Program-made: the position numbers and the translations under genes
The notes under the pieces: generated by a model
The model's input: only the letters and a program-made list of their open reading frames with translations
The model's database searches: none
What the model was told of the DNA's origin: nothing
Shown here: positions 1 to 8,279 of the stretch, in pieces
Layout: each line of letters starts with the position of its first letter
How positions within the stretch are numbered: position 1 is the stretch's first letter
NCBI GenBank assembly: GCA_963765595.1
Contig: CAVXXE010000062.1
Coordinates: forward strand, 1 to 64,000
Direction of reading: 5' to 3'
Length of the DNA stretch: 64,000 nucleotides
Origin: JAFDCJ01 sp963765595
GTDB lineage: Bacteria; Desulfobacterota; Desulfobacteria; Desulfobacterales; JAFDCJ01

Positions 1-1
1 C

Positions 2-562
2 GGTGTAATGGCATTCGGCAGCGGCGTTTTAATATCGGCGCTATCATTCGAGCTGATGGAGGAAGCCTTCGAGGAGGCCGGTCTGACCGCAACCGTTACA
101 GGTTTCTTGCTTGGGGCAGCGATCTACGCCGCTGCCAATCACCTCTTGTCAATCTGGGGCGCCAAGCATCGCAAGCGATCCGGTACCCAGCAGCCAAGCG
201 AAGAAGATCAGGCCGGCAGTGGCGTGGCGATCGCCGTCGGCGCATTGATAGATGGCATCCCCGAATCAATCGCGATCGGGCTGAGCATACTTCACGGCGG
301 GGCCGTGAGCATGGCCACGGTTGCGGCCATCTTTCTTTCAAACCTTCCCGAGGGGCTCTCGAGCTCAGCCGGCATGCGAAAGGCTGGACGATCTGCGGCC
401 TACGTTTTTGGTGTGTGGACGGTGATCGCGGTTGCCTGCGGCCTGGCGTCACTTGCGGGCTACGCGATATTTGATGGGTTCTCGCCTTTTATTGTTGCGG
501 CGACGACGGCTGTCGCTGCGGGTGGCATGCTAGCAACGGAAAAGAATAGGGTCACATCTTAA
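2..562 (+). CDS. ZIP-family metal transporter, 5'-truncated by window edge
   Basis: Integral membrane protein of the ZIP (zinc/iron permease) family, moving divalent metal ions such as zinc toward the cytoplasm. The visible part is about 186 residues with several hydrophobic helices. It carries the family's metal-site helices: a GxxIDGIPES motif near the middle and, about 35 residues on, a SNLPEG motif. The reading frame is open to the first base of the window. The first in-frame ATG (position 8) lies inside a conserved helix (AFGSGVLISALSFEL), so the true start is upstream and outside. The gene ends with TAA at 560-562 and is followed by a purine-rich repeat stretch. The metal specificity cannot be told. 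Confidence 0.85.
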   Translation, partial: GVMAFGSGVLISALSFELMEEAFEEAGLTATVTGFLLGAAIYAAANHLLSIWGAKHRKRSGTQQPSEEDQAGSGVAIAVGALIDGIPESIAIGLSILHGGAVSMATVAAIFLSNLPEGLSSSAGMRKAGRSAAYVFGVWTVIAVACGLASLAGYAIFDGFSPFIVAATTAVAAGGMLATEKNRVTS

Positions 563-764
563 AAATTAAATATTCGTACTAAGGCGCAGAGACGCGAAGG
601 GAAAGCGAAGGACGAAGGGAAGATGGACGAAGGCCGACGGATGAGGGACGAGAGGATGAATGGATGATTAGGATGGTTGGATGAGCTCATTTGGAATTTG
701 AATGATTAGGAGGAATAAACTTGGCGTCTTAGCGCGAGGCATTATATAACCGGTCAGGAAGGGT
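563..764. repeat. Purine-rich low-complexity spacer
   Basis: The gap between the ZIP gene and the toxin gene holds short imperfect repeats of GAAGGACGAAGG and GATGGATGATTAGGATGG type, with no credible open frame. Similar degenerate purine-rich spacers recur elsewhere in this window (about 1500-1930 and 23420-23490), so they look like a genome-wide feature rather than a gene. Confidence 0.5.
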
Positions 765-1130
765 CTATTCGATCTCGAGTACCTGCTTAAGGGCTTCGAC
801 AACCTCTTTCATTCGGTGTGGCGGCATAGTGCCAACCAACTGGGGTTTCTTTGTCTTTGGATCGTAAAATCTTTTAGGATCCAAGGAGCGCATTTGGAAA
901 CAGAGAAATACTGTATCTTTGGGAAGGCCTGTCTCAGCAGATGGCACTCGTACGTTTGTGGGGTAGTCTCTTGGCACATTCTGCGCATCTGTACCCACTA
1001 CGACTGAAACAACAAGCGGTTGTTTATTTATGGCGTCGCTTGATATCACGAGGACAGGTCTGCGGCCCGCCTGCTCCCGGCCTTTAATCGGGTTCAAATT
1101 TACCAGATAAATTCCGCCTCGCTTGATCAT
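765..1130 (-). CDS. MazF/PemK-type toxin endoribonuclease
   Basis: 121-residue protein of the MazF/PemK/Kid family, whose members cleave mRNA at short sequence motifs and stop growth when the antitoxin is lost. The start MIKRGGIYLVNLNP matches the family's first strand and loop (RGDIYLVNL type). The RRPVLVISSDAIN segment, about residues 23-35, carries the conserved arginine and the RPVLVIS strand. A TVFLCFQMRSLD segment near residue 75-85 matches the second conserved block. Length is normal for the family (110-120). It lies 3 bases downstream of the antitoxin gene and is clearly co-transcribed with it. The cleavage site specificity is unknown. Confidence 0.88.
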   Translation of the reverse strand: MIKRGGIYLVNLNPIKGREQAGRRPVLVISSDAINKQPLVVSVVVGTDAQNVPRDYPTNVRVPSAETGLPKDTVFLCFQMRSLDPKRFYDPKTKKPQLVGTMPPHRMKEVVEALKQVLEIE

Positions 1131-1133
1131 AAT

Positions 1134-1397
1134 TCACAAACCATCGTTTTCCGCTACCATAAACTCCTCTGACAGAACGGAGCACACTTTCCGGATTGCA
1201 GGGTCATCGGCCATTTCAACCATAGCTGTTTCAAATTGATATTTTTTTTGACGTCTTGTGAAATCAATCAAAATGAAGGTGACCAGGCGATTGAAATTAT
1301 CCCGGAGTTCAGGAGGAGCGACGGTGCGCAATTCTTCAACCAATTCATTTGGGAGCGCGATGCTGCGGCGGATTGTTTTTTGTGCAATATTTTTCAT
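1134..1397 (-). CDS. Antitoxin of the MazF-type module
   Basis: 87-residue protein upstream of the MazF-like toxin and separated from it by 3 bases, the usual antitoxin-first order. The N-terminal 30 residues (basic start, then RRSIALPNELVEELR) look like a ribbon-helix-helix DNA-binding strand and helix. The C-terminal part is acidic and helical (MVEMADDPAIRKV, then EEFMVAENDGL), as expected for the toxin-wrapping tail. The role as antitoxin and autorepressor is inferred from position and shape, not from a recognised family name. A GGGTGAAATG context supplies the ribosome site. Confidence 0.75.
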   Translation of the reverse strand: MKNIAQKTIRRSIALPNELVEELRTVAPPELRDNFNRLVTFILIDFTRRQKKYQFETAMVEMADDPAIRKVCSVLSEEFMVAENDGL

Positions 1398-1418
1398 TTC
1401 ACCCTCTTTTCAACCACA

Positions 1419-1447
1419 ATTGTACGCATAAAAAGTGTTGATGTCAA
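1419..1447 (-). promoter_or_regulatory. Near-consensus sigma-70 promoter of the toxin-antitoxin operon
   Basis: Read on the minus strand: TTGACA (1442-1447), exactly 17 bases, then TACAAT (1419-1424), about 22 bases upstream of the antitoxin start codon. The -35 box sits in a small dyad, GTTGA-TG-TCAAC (1437-1448), a plausible antitoxin operator. Confidence 0.7.
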
Positions 1448-1499
1448 CATGAAAATTGTTGTTCATAAAACAAAATAACAGGTCTTCATTCTTGACAGA

Positions 1500-1930
1500 T
1501 CGATGAGAAGATTAGTGAAATATAAAATTTAGGAATTGAGGGATTTAAGGGTTGTAAACCGGAGGTCGGAGATCAGAGTGGGAGTGCATGCAGCGTTTGA
1601 GGTTTGAGGAAGGGCCTTCGGCCGATGGAGGTCTGAGGCTGGAGGCTTTAGGCAGGGGCAGGGACGAGGGAAGAGGTTGGCGCCTGCGGCGGCGGTAGGT
1701 TCGAGGTTGGAGGCGGGAAAAGAGGATAAGAAGATCAGAAGGTGAGAAGCTGAGCGGACAGAGGAGGGAGATCAGAGGTCGGATGTCAGCGCCCGGTGAA
1801 AAGCGCTGCGCTTCTTCCTGCCGGAAATTTCACAGGCTAAAGGTCAGAGGGCGGCGCTTTCAGCGGCGATAGGTTGGAGGTTTGAGGCCGGAGGCGAAAC
1901 CGAGGGAAGATGGACAAAAAGGCAGAGGTT
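1500..1930. repeat. Purine-rich degenerate repeat region, no gene
   Basis: The stretch from 1398 to 2129 has no credible gene. After the promoter of the toxin-antitoxin operon it consists largely of degenerate units such as GGAGGTCGGAGATCAGAG, GGTTTGAGG and GGAGGCTTTAGGC. The unit AGGTTGGAGG/AGGTTTGAGG occurs several times between 1600 and 1890. GCGGCGATAGGTTGGAGG at about 1864 echoes GCGGCGGTAGGTTCGAGG at about 1688. The function is unknown. Confidence 0.5.
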
Positions 1931-2129
1931 CCCGGTGAAATGGAAATAAAAATAGCGTCACTGATGAGAATAGATAGCCGTTCGATGAGGTTTTCGCGAT
2001 CCGTTCCCTCACCTACAATCAGGTAAGCGGTCTAATCTGGCTAAGCGCGGGAAGGTATAATGCTGGGAATCTCCTTGCTTTTTTAATAAGTTAAAGGACC
2101 TGAAAAAGAAATACCCTCATGTTAAAGTG

Positions 2130-2690
2130 TTATTCGAAAATAGCGTAGCTTACCTGCTCGGTCGTATGAGAACGTTCGGTATCTTTGAGTTGATCCTCAT
2201 CGATTGCAAGATTTAAATTTGAAGCCGTCACCGGATTTTGTCCATATAAAACCGGCCAACCACCATCTCCCCCATCCATTCCAGCCGAAGAAACAACTGC
2301 CACTGAGGCCGATGACAGACCGCTAAGTGCGTAACTGTACGGCGGATCGTTGGTCATCCCGCGGATACTGTCAACGCCGATTCCTGCCAGAATTTCCTGC
2401 CCGTTAATCATTCCCAATCCCGCTTCGAATACGATGTAACCTATGGTCTCCTGGGCTCTTACAGTATCCGGATCTTCACCGATATGTTTGCCCACCCAGA
2501 GCGCAGAAGCCGACGGTGGATTAGCTTTTGATGTCCCGCGGGACCAGAAAACCGAAAACCTTTCATCATTATAGGTCATAATCTGACCGAGGATCACGGG
2601 ATTTAAGTAGGTGTTGGCGTAGGTGCGCATCTCACCGGTCCAGGAACCCTTCCGATCGGTGACTCCAGAGTTGAATTTGACGGCCTCCAT
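2130..2690 (-). CDS. Fragment of a secreted-protein domain (186 aa), function unknown
   Basis: Open frame with sensible codon use. The sequence (LGQIMTYNDERFSVFWSRG, then VGKHIGEDPDTVRAQETIGY, then IVFEAGLG) resembles a module seen inside large exported proteins of deltaproteobacteria and planctomycetes, where it follows a GSWTGEMRTY-type strand. I cannot name the family. There is no signal peptide, and an in-frame stop lies about 45 bases upstream of the ATG. The likeliest reading is therefore a detached C-terminal piece of a larger exported protein, or a gene that lost its 5' end. Upstream sequence (2691-2988) shows no convincing continuation in another frame. Confidence 0.5.
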   Translation of the reverse strand: MEAVKFNSGVTDRKGSWTGEMRTYANTYLNPVILGQIMTYNDERFSVFWSRGTSKANPPSASALWVGKHIGEDPDTVRAQETIGYIVFEAGLGMINGQEILAGIGVDSIRGMTNDPPYSYALSGLSSASVAVVSSAGMDGGDGGWPVLYGQNPVTASNLNLAIDEDQLKDTERSHTTEQVSYAIFE

Positions 2691-2951
2691 CTTAATTTCA
2701 TGGCTAATCTCCGTATATGCGACACTTTATGTAGTATAAAGTATCATCAGGTCATATTTGGCCAGTCCCCCTCCCAAAATCTTGGCAACCTACCCCGTTT
2801 TGGCGATGTCACCAATCCCATGACTTCTGATTTGGATGTCGGCAGCCAGGAAATCGAATCAAGCTGATGGAATTAGTATCGGGAGGATCAAGGCCTTTTC
2901 AAAAGATCGTTTAGATTAGCGCTACGAAAGGGCTCGTTTAGAACAATTTGT

Positions 2952-2979
2952 TTGACATCTAATTCTCAGTTCTGATACT
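2952..2979 (+). promoter_or_regulatory. Possible sigma-70 promoter upstream of the metallo-beta-lactamase-fold gene
   Basis: TTGACA (2952-2957), a 16-base spacer, and an extended -10 reading CTGATACT (2972-2979). It lies about 315 bases upstream of the ATG at 3295. Between them is a TTG-started 100-codon open frame that I do not trust. The remainder of 2691-3294 shows nothing recognisable. Confidence 0.4.
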
Positions 2980-3294
2980 GAAAAGCAATTGTTCACATTA
3001 AAGCCAACGGTAAGCCCTGTGGAGATTGCCATGGTTGAATTATTAAGCCCCATTTCTTGTATAGATTTGGGGTTTTTGTGTTTGGGATATCCAGATGAAG
3101 CCTACAAGTCGCACTGGTTGCAGGCAATGGTATCTACAAAAATCGTCTCAGAACTGACCACAATATTTAAGGGTACTATCGCCGTTACATCAAAACCAGA
3201 CGAAAAACCATATTTAATTTGCGATATTTGGTCTCTTACCCGCGCCATAAGGCGCTTAAGCTCACAGCACTCAGAGAGGATTAGTTTTTAGCGT

Positions 3295-4500
3295 ATGTAC
3301 ATCGGCATTCAAAATAGGCTGCGCTCTGCACGTTTTATAATGGATTTTTTCTGTTTCATCCTTTGCATAATGGTGCTTAATGCTGCAGGTGCCTGTTCCA
3401 CGAATCGTCGGGTCATCAAAAACGAGACGCTTGATGTCTGGGACGGACGGCGGATGCGTTATAAGAATTTGTTTCCATCCAAGTTCGGCTTAGGAGAGAA
3501 AACCGAGTATGACCAAATTGATTTTCTCAAAGCGCACGAACGAAAACCGCATAAATATCGGTTGCTCGCAGACCCCAGAGGAGGAGATATTGACCGAACC
3601 CTGGGCTACAATCCGTCCGAATACACAGTCCAGCCTGATTTTAATACTCTACAAAACCCGACTCACGACGTGCAGATCACTTGGATCCGGCATGCATCTT
3701 TTCTGATTCAACTCGGCGGGAAATTTCAAATCCTCATTGACCCTGTACTTGAGCAATATGACGGACTGGCCGGCTCGTTTGCAAAATACACTGCAATCGA
3801 AGCGCCCAATGCAAAATCGCCGCTTTCAGCTGAAGATCTTCCCTTTGCCGGTGGTTCAGAAAACCCCGGGCAGAACGCAACCGTTATTGTTACGATTTCC
3901 CATGATCATTACGATCATTTGAGCTACAGGACACTTAAAAAACTGCCTGAAAATGCCTGGTATTATGTTCCGCATGGCCTGGAAAGCGAATTTCCTTCAC
4001 GGTATTCCAATGTCATTGGTATGGATTGGTATACTCAGGATACGATTGGCGACCTGACCATCCATTTTCTACCTGCAAATCACGGCTCAGGCATATATTC
4101 GCATGAGCAGAATCAAACCCTGTGGGGTGGATGGCTTTTTGAATGGAATGATTATCGCATTTATTTTGCCGGCGACACCGGCTATAGTGCCGTATTTAAA
4201 GATATTAAAAGCCGGGTGGGCGAAGTCGATATCTGTCTTATGCCCATTGCCGCCTGGTACTGGCGTCACAGACATTTTGCTCCGGAGGACGCGGTTCAGG
4301 CCGCTAAGGATCTATCCTGTAAAGTTTTTGTTCCCTGGGGCTGGGGGACCTGGATTATTAGCTATGAACATATGCTGGAACCTCCGCGCCGTTTGCAATA
4401 TGCCTGGGATCAGATGCAGCCTGAAAACATGGGGCTTCGGATGCTAAAAATGGGGGGCACCTATTCGACTGAATTGTATAAACCGGCTATCCATAGGTAA
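3295..4500 (+). CDS. Metallo-beta-lactamase-fold hydrolase, RomA/NAPE-PLD-like, probable lipoprotein
   Basis: 401-residue protein of the metallo-beta-lactamase superfamily, branch of N-acylphosphatidylethanolamine phospholipase D and the bacterial RomA-like proteins. The zinc site motif SHDHYDHL is at residues 202-209 (H203, H205, D207, H208). A WIRHASFLIQL block near 130-140 and a FAGDTGYS block further on are typical of the family. The C-terminal WGWGTW region also fits. The N-terminus is hydrophobic and ends in AAGAC with Cys34, suggesting an exported lipoprotein. A start at the internal Met16 would give a shorter, more usual signal sequence. The substrate is unknown; phospholipid-like amides are the family precedent. 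Confidence 0.8.
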   Translation: MYIGIQNRLRSARFIMDFFCFILCIMVLNAAGACSTNRRVIKNETLDVWDGRRMRYKNLFPSKFGLGEKTEYDQIDFLKAHERKPHKYRLLADPRGGDIDRTLGYNPSEYTVQPDFNTLQNPTHDVQITWIRHASFLIQLGGKFQILIDPVLEQYDGLAGSFAKYTAIEAPNAKSPLSAEDLPFAGGSENPGQNATVIVTISHDHYDHLSYRTLKKLPENAWYYVPHGLESEFPSRYSNVIGMDWYTQDTIGDLTIHFLPANHGSGIYSHEQNQTLWGGWLFEWNDYRIYFAGDTGYSAVFKDIKSRVGEVDICLMPIAAWYWRHRHFAPEDAVQAAKDLSCKVFVPWGWGTWIISYEHMLEPPRRLQYAWDQMQPENMGLRMLKMGGTYSTELYKPAIHR

Positions 4501-5142
4501 TTCCCATTTTTTTCTATTTCGTCGGGTAATTTAAATATTTATAAATCTGAAAATTGCATAATACTCCAACCTACATCTAATGCTATTTTGCTCGACTTAA
4601 TTTTCTGAATCCGAATTTCTTATTTTGAGAATTTACATGAAAATTTCGAGTTAATCAAAATCAATGGTCGGCATCAATGTAGCGTGCCACCAGCTTGAGC
4701 CAGCCGTCATCGGCTATGGCCTGAATCAGAGCTCTAATAAGGAGTATAAGAGGTTGTAAAAATGAGGTATTTTTGCGATTGGCTGTGAGAGACAATCTGC
4801 CGTCACAATTTTGTCAGCTACCGAGCTGTTGGCCAATTAAAATAAATCTCATTTTAAAAATTGTTTGACAAAATGTATATCATTATGTATTTATTTTAAT
4901 CAAAATGTATATTAAATTGGAAAATTATTTGACAAAATGCAAGTTAAGGACTTCGCCCCAATTGGAATGTTGGAATATTCCTTCATTCCATGCGGCTTAC
5001 CAAGACAATGGCTGAAAAAAGAACTGTGATCCCAATAAATTATAGAAATTCCGAGACGTCAAATTATTCCAAAGCATTTATTCCTGGTCCTATCTAAAAA
5101 AGTCACTCAGCAAACTGCAATTCCGAGCAAAACGGAGGTCGA
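4501..5142. other. AT-rich intergenic region with direct repeats and a small coding remnant
   Basis: 642 bases without an intact gene. A minus-strand piece at about 4661-4744 reads as a plausible protein C-terminus (ALIQAIADDGWLKLVARYID, then a stop), a possible relic of unknown origin. The 12-mer TTTGACAAAATG occurs twice (4864-4875 and 4928-4939), and its shorter core CAAAATG occurs again at about 4901. The first copy contains TTGACA followed 17 bases later by TATTTA, so it could be a promoter for the ATPase gene at 5143. The repeats could equally be an operator. Confidence 0.45.
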
Positions 5143-6336
5143 ATGAATATATCGGAAATGCTTGAATTCAACGAAAGGGCGAAAGAAGAGGGCAAACATT
5201 TTCCCAAAGCGCGACAATTGTTTGCCGAAATTCAATCTGAACTCGGCAAACATTTCATTGGTATCGTGGGGCCTCGCGGGGTAGGCAAGACCGTTATCCT
5301 CAAACAGCTTCTCATTTCAGTGCCGGACACATTTTACCTGTCGGCAGATACCTTAGATGAATCGGATTTATACCAGGTGGCGAGAAGCCTCTCGGATCAG
5401 TATAAAATAAGAACTCTCTTAGTGGATGAAATTCACTTCTGCAAAACCTATCCTAAAGATTTAAAAAAGATTTATGACTTTCTAAATATCCGTTTAGTTT
5501 TCTCAAGTTCCGTATCGTTGTCTCTTTTTGAATCTGCTCATGACCTCTCTCGTCGTGTCCTGTTGCGTCATTTATATCCTTTTTCCTTCAGAGAATATCT
5601 GTCTTTTATAAAAAATGTTGAAATACCACCCATTTCCATCAGCGACATTCTTGATGACCGTTGGACAAAAGATCATATGCGATTTAGCTATCTGTTTGAT
5701 CAATATGTACAGGGGGGTATCTTCCCGTTTGCTCTCGATGAGCCGGATCCCCTGCCGCTTTTGAAAAACATCTGCTTGAAGGTCATTCGCAAGGATATAC
5801 CAATGGTTTCAAATCTAAGATTTGAGGATATTGAAAAGATAGAGAAGACGCTATCATTTATCGGAAAATCAGAAGTAGATGGGATCAACTTCTCATCGAT
5901 TTCCAGAAATCTTGGAATTACGAAATATAAAGCAGAATTATTTGTCAAGCTGCTCTCCCAGGCCTTTATTCTTAACCCAATTTATCCCAAAGGAACCAAT
6001 GTGCTCAAAGAACCCAAAGTGTTGATGTTTCTTCCATTTCGTCTTCTATACAGCGAGCTGCAGCAGTGCTTGGGGGCTATCCGGGAAGATTTTTTTGCTG
6101 AGATGCTTACCATGAAAGGCTATAAGTTCCATTACCTGAAAACAAAACGAGGAGCAAAAACACCGGATTATCTTATGGAGCATGGCAAGGAAAAATTTGT
6201 CATTGAAATTGGCGGGAAGGGCAAAGGCAGAGAGCAATTTAAGGGAATTAAAATAGAAAAAAAACTAATTTTGTCTGATGATCCAAAAGCCGGCAGTGGT
6301 CAGAAACCCTTATCCCTATTGGGTTTTATAAAATAG
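5143..6336 (+). CDS. AAA-type ATPase with C-terminal DUF4143/nuclease-like domain
   Basis: 397 residues. The N-terminal ATPase has a Walker A motif GPRGVGKT at residues 43-50 and a Walker B TLLVDE at 91-96 followed by IHF. The rest of the first half (SSSVSLSLF, RRVLLRHLYPFSFREYL) is the classic pattern of the AAA_14 plus DUF4143 family, including the conserved L-x-PFSFxEyL element. The C-terminal 80 residues (FFAEMLTMKGYKFHYLKTK, then TPDYLM, then FVIEIGGKGKG) have the D-x(n)-ExGGK pattern of a PD-(D/E)XK nuclease fold. These ATPases are widespread, often mobile, and lack a proven role. It stands alone, with a CGGAGG ribosome site 6 bases before the ATG. Base composition is AT-rich relative to the 11-30 kb cluster. 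Confidence 0.8.
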   Translation: MNISEMLEFNERAKEEGKHFPKARQLFAEIQSELGKHFIGIVGPRGVGKTVILKQLLISVPDTFYLSADTLDESDLYQVARSLSDQYKIRTLLVDEIHFCKTYPKDLKKIYDFLNIRLVFSSSVSLSLFESAHDLSRRVLLRHLYPFSFREYLSFIKNVEIPPISISDILDDRWTKDHMRFSYLFDQYVQGGIFPFALDEPDPLPLLKNICLKVIRKDIPMVSNLRFEDIEKIEKTLSFIGKSEVDGINFSSISRNLGITKYKAELFVKLLSQAFILNPIYPKGTNVLKEPKVLMFLPFRLLYSELQQCLGAIREDFFAEMLTMKGYKFHYLKTKRGAKTPDYLMEHGKEKFVIEIGGKGKGREQFKGIKIEKKLILSDDPKAGSGQKPLSLLGFIK

Positions 6337-7029
6337 GCATCCAAATTTGTCCCTGCTTAGGGTAGACCCGCCATCAGTCATCAGCCGTTTGAAGTTGTTG
6401 AGCAAGACGGCTCAGTCGAATCGAAGGCGGAAAAAGAGGATCGGTAGGATACAGAATCCATTCGAATTGCAAGAAAAATGTTAGACGCAATTGAATATCC
6501 TGAACACTGACTCCCGAAACCTGACACCCCAAAATGAGATCATCAATCATGTCTACGTTCGACTCTGCGGGCGATCCTGCGGACGAGGGCGATGGGGTGA
6601 GAGACGCGTATGCTTGTCGGACCAAATTATAATACCGGCGTTGGCCACATTGGTATCACAGCCAAATCAGCGACCACCAGCAGAGCTGGGGGTATGAGGA
6701 TGACCCCTGGAAGGGGCCGAGGCCATCTCTGCTGATGGCCGCTGATAGTAGCCGATTATCGCGATTTCAGCAAAAACCTCCAAAAAAAAGAGTGAAAAAG
6801 TAGGGGGTTGATATGAAGCTGGAGGTGGGAATGCGGCCTCCGGACCATAAGGGCCTAAGCCCCAAGGGTAAGGTTTACTGACAAAAATGAACACCCGCCT
6901 GCCATGCATACATGCATAGTACTATGGATTGGTGTAAATATGGATAATGTTACTTTATTCGCAGGGGGGGGATTAAAAGTTGCGGTATTTTTCAAAATTT
7001 GGTATCTATAACCGATCCTTAAGAATTTG
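6337..7029. other. Intergenic region without recognisable gene
   Basis: About 690 bases between the ATPase and the DUF6883-like gene. Short open frames occur on both strands (for example minus 6374-6625), but none has a ribosome site, a known motif or convincing composition. A few lines are GC-rich in an AT-rich setting (6550-6600 and 6660-6870), which suggests pasted or decayed DNA. Nothing could be identified. Confidence 0.3.
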
Positions 7030-7404
7030 ATGCTTAATAAGCTAAATTTTAGTGAAAAGGACAGGTTGAAACTTCTACCAGAGAAAACAAATATCGATCC
7101 AAGAAAATTACGCGACTATCTCTTGAATCCGGCTCATCCCGAAGGTGCAACAAAGGCTCAATATCTGAGCGAGATGGGCTATAATCAAGAAAATTGTCAC
7201 ATCTTAGAAGTTGATCTGCGTAATCAGCATCTGATCTGTGATGCACAATCTGGCAAGGTGTCAATTTATGGAATAAAATACGAAATTGTCGCACCCCTTG
7301 TTGGGCCAAACGGCAAAAAACGGGTTATTCGATCCGTTTGGATGATACGAAAGGGTGATACTTTTGCCTGGTTAATTACTCTCATTCCGGAGAAAAAATT
7401 ATGA
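7030..7404 (+). CDS. DUF6883-like protein, first gene of a coupled pair
   Basis: About 124 residues, intracellular, no signal peptide. The pattern fits the DUF6883 family as I know it: KLRDYLLNPAHPEGATKAQY (about residues 25-45), then a central DLR, then YGIKYEIVAPLVGPNG, and a hydrophobic ending VWMIRKGDTFAWLITLIP. The ATG at 7030 is preferred over the TTG at 7027. The stop overlaps the start of the next gene by four bases (ATGA at 7401-7404), so the two are translationally coupled. DUF6883 genes are commonly found next to DUF4926 genes, and a toxin-antitoxin or toxin-immunity role has been suggested for such pairs. I treat the function as unproven. Confidence 0.7.
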   Translation: MLNKLNFSEKDRLKLLPEKTNIDPRKLRDYLLNPAHPEGATKAQYLSEMGYNQENCHILEVDLRNQHLICDAQSGKVSIYGIKYEIVAPLVGPNGKKRVIRSVWMIRKGDTFAWLITLIPEKKL

Positions 7405-7646
7405 CTTTCCCATCATTTTCAAGAGTCATTTTATTGCAAGACATTGCCGAAGGAAACCTGATTGCCGGTGATATGGGCACGGTTGTTGAATTTCATCCCG
7501 CAACTGAAGATTATCATGAAGGCTACGAAGTGGAGTTCTTTGCCGGCAACGGAGAGACAATTGCAGTTGTATCGGTTCCAGCCACTGCCCTGCGTGCGGC
7601 CACGCGGCAAGATGTTCTCCATGTTCGCCAATTGAACGCAGCCTGA
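7401..7646 (+). CDS. DUF4926-like protein, second gene of the pair
   Basis: 81 residues. It starts with FSRVILLQDIAEGNLIAGDM, followed by GTVVEFHPA, then YEVEFF and a C-terminal strand with VSVPATALR. This is the DUF4926 pattern: a small beta-rich SH3-like fold that begins with V-x-L-x-D-h-P/A and has the GD-x-GTVV turn. The four-base overlap with the upstream DUF6883-like gene indicates matched expression. By analogy with other pairs it would be the antitoxin or immunity partner, which is inference. No separate promoter is visible. Confidence 0.72.
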   Translation: MTFPSFSRVILLQDIAEGNLIAGDMGTVVEFHPATEDYHEGYEVEFFAGNGETIAVVSVPATALRAATRQDVLHVRQLNAA

Positions 7647-7778
7647 TTTGCTTTCAATTCCCTTTGTATAAAGTCTCCCCATCCCCAAGTTCGCTCGCTT
7701 TCCCCTCACCCCTTTACCCTACCCGCTCTCCAAGTCCCCCCATCCCCCAGTCACCCCCTCTCTCCCCTTTTTCGGTGT

Positions 7779-8045
7779 CTATTGCTGCTTGAGGATACCC
7801 AGGTCCATTGCTTGAACCACCGCATCTCGGCGCTTGCCGACGTCAAGCTTCTGTCTGGTAGATGTTCTGGAGGTGTGCTTTAACGGTGGTTTCTGAAATG
7901 AACAGTTTTGCGGCGATCTCCTTGTTGCTCAGGCGCTGCGCCAGCAATTCCATGACATCGAGTTCACGATTGGTCAATGGCTCCACCAGGGGCTGGGAAA
8001 GGGTGGATTTGCGCAGCGGCTGATGGTCAGCTACTTTAGGAATGC
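7779..8045 (-). pseudogene. Remnant of a LuxR-family regulator (C-terminal HTH only)
   Basis: Minus-strand translation from about 8045 gives PLVEPLTNRELDVMELLAQR followed by LSNKEIAAKLFISETTVKAH and LQNIYQ, a textbook LuxR/MalT-type helix-turn-helix. After IYQ the frame is broken. The next conserved block, KLDVGKRRDAVVQAMDLGIL, is found in another frame and ends at a stop at 7779-7781. An in-frame stop lies just upstream of the helix-turn-helix, so the large N-terminal sensor part of the parent protein is gone. Such C-termini belong to MalT-like ATP-dependent activators. The gene is dead. Confidence 0.8.
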
Positions 8046-8279
8046 AGAATTGTTATTTTCTTGCAAAAGGGCCTCAGGTGAAGAGCATATTGATCCGGAT
8101 TATGCCCCCATTGCGATAATTGAGAAGCTTTGGGAGCGATTGAGAGAGAGCCATAGGTTGAGGGTTGTGAAATGATGGGTTTGCAGGTGGGTAAATTGAT
8201 TAAGCGCAATTAATTTTTATTTACCCTGATCCAAGCTTAATTTGATGGGGCAGAAAGTTGAGTTGAAAAGTCTATAGGC

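Noticed and set aside
2989..3291. 100-codon TTG-started frame before the metallo-beta-lactamase-fold gene
   Set aside because: No ribosome site, no recognisable domain, mixed composition; could be leader RNA, but coding is not supported.
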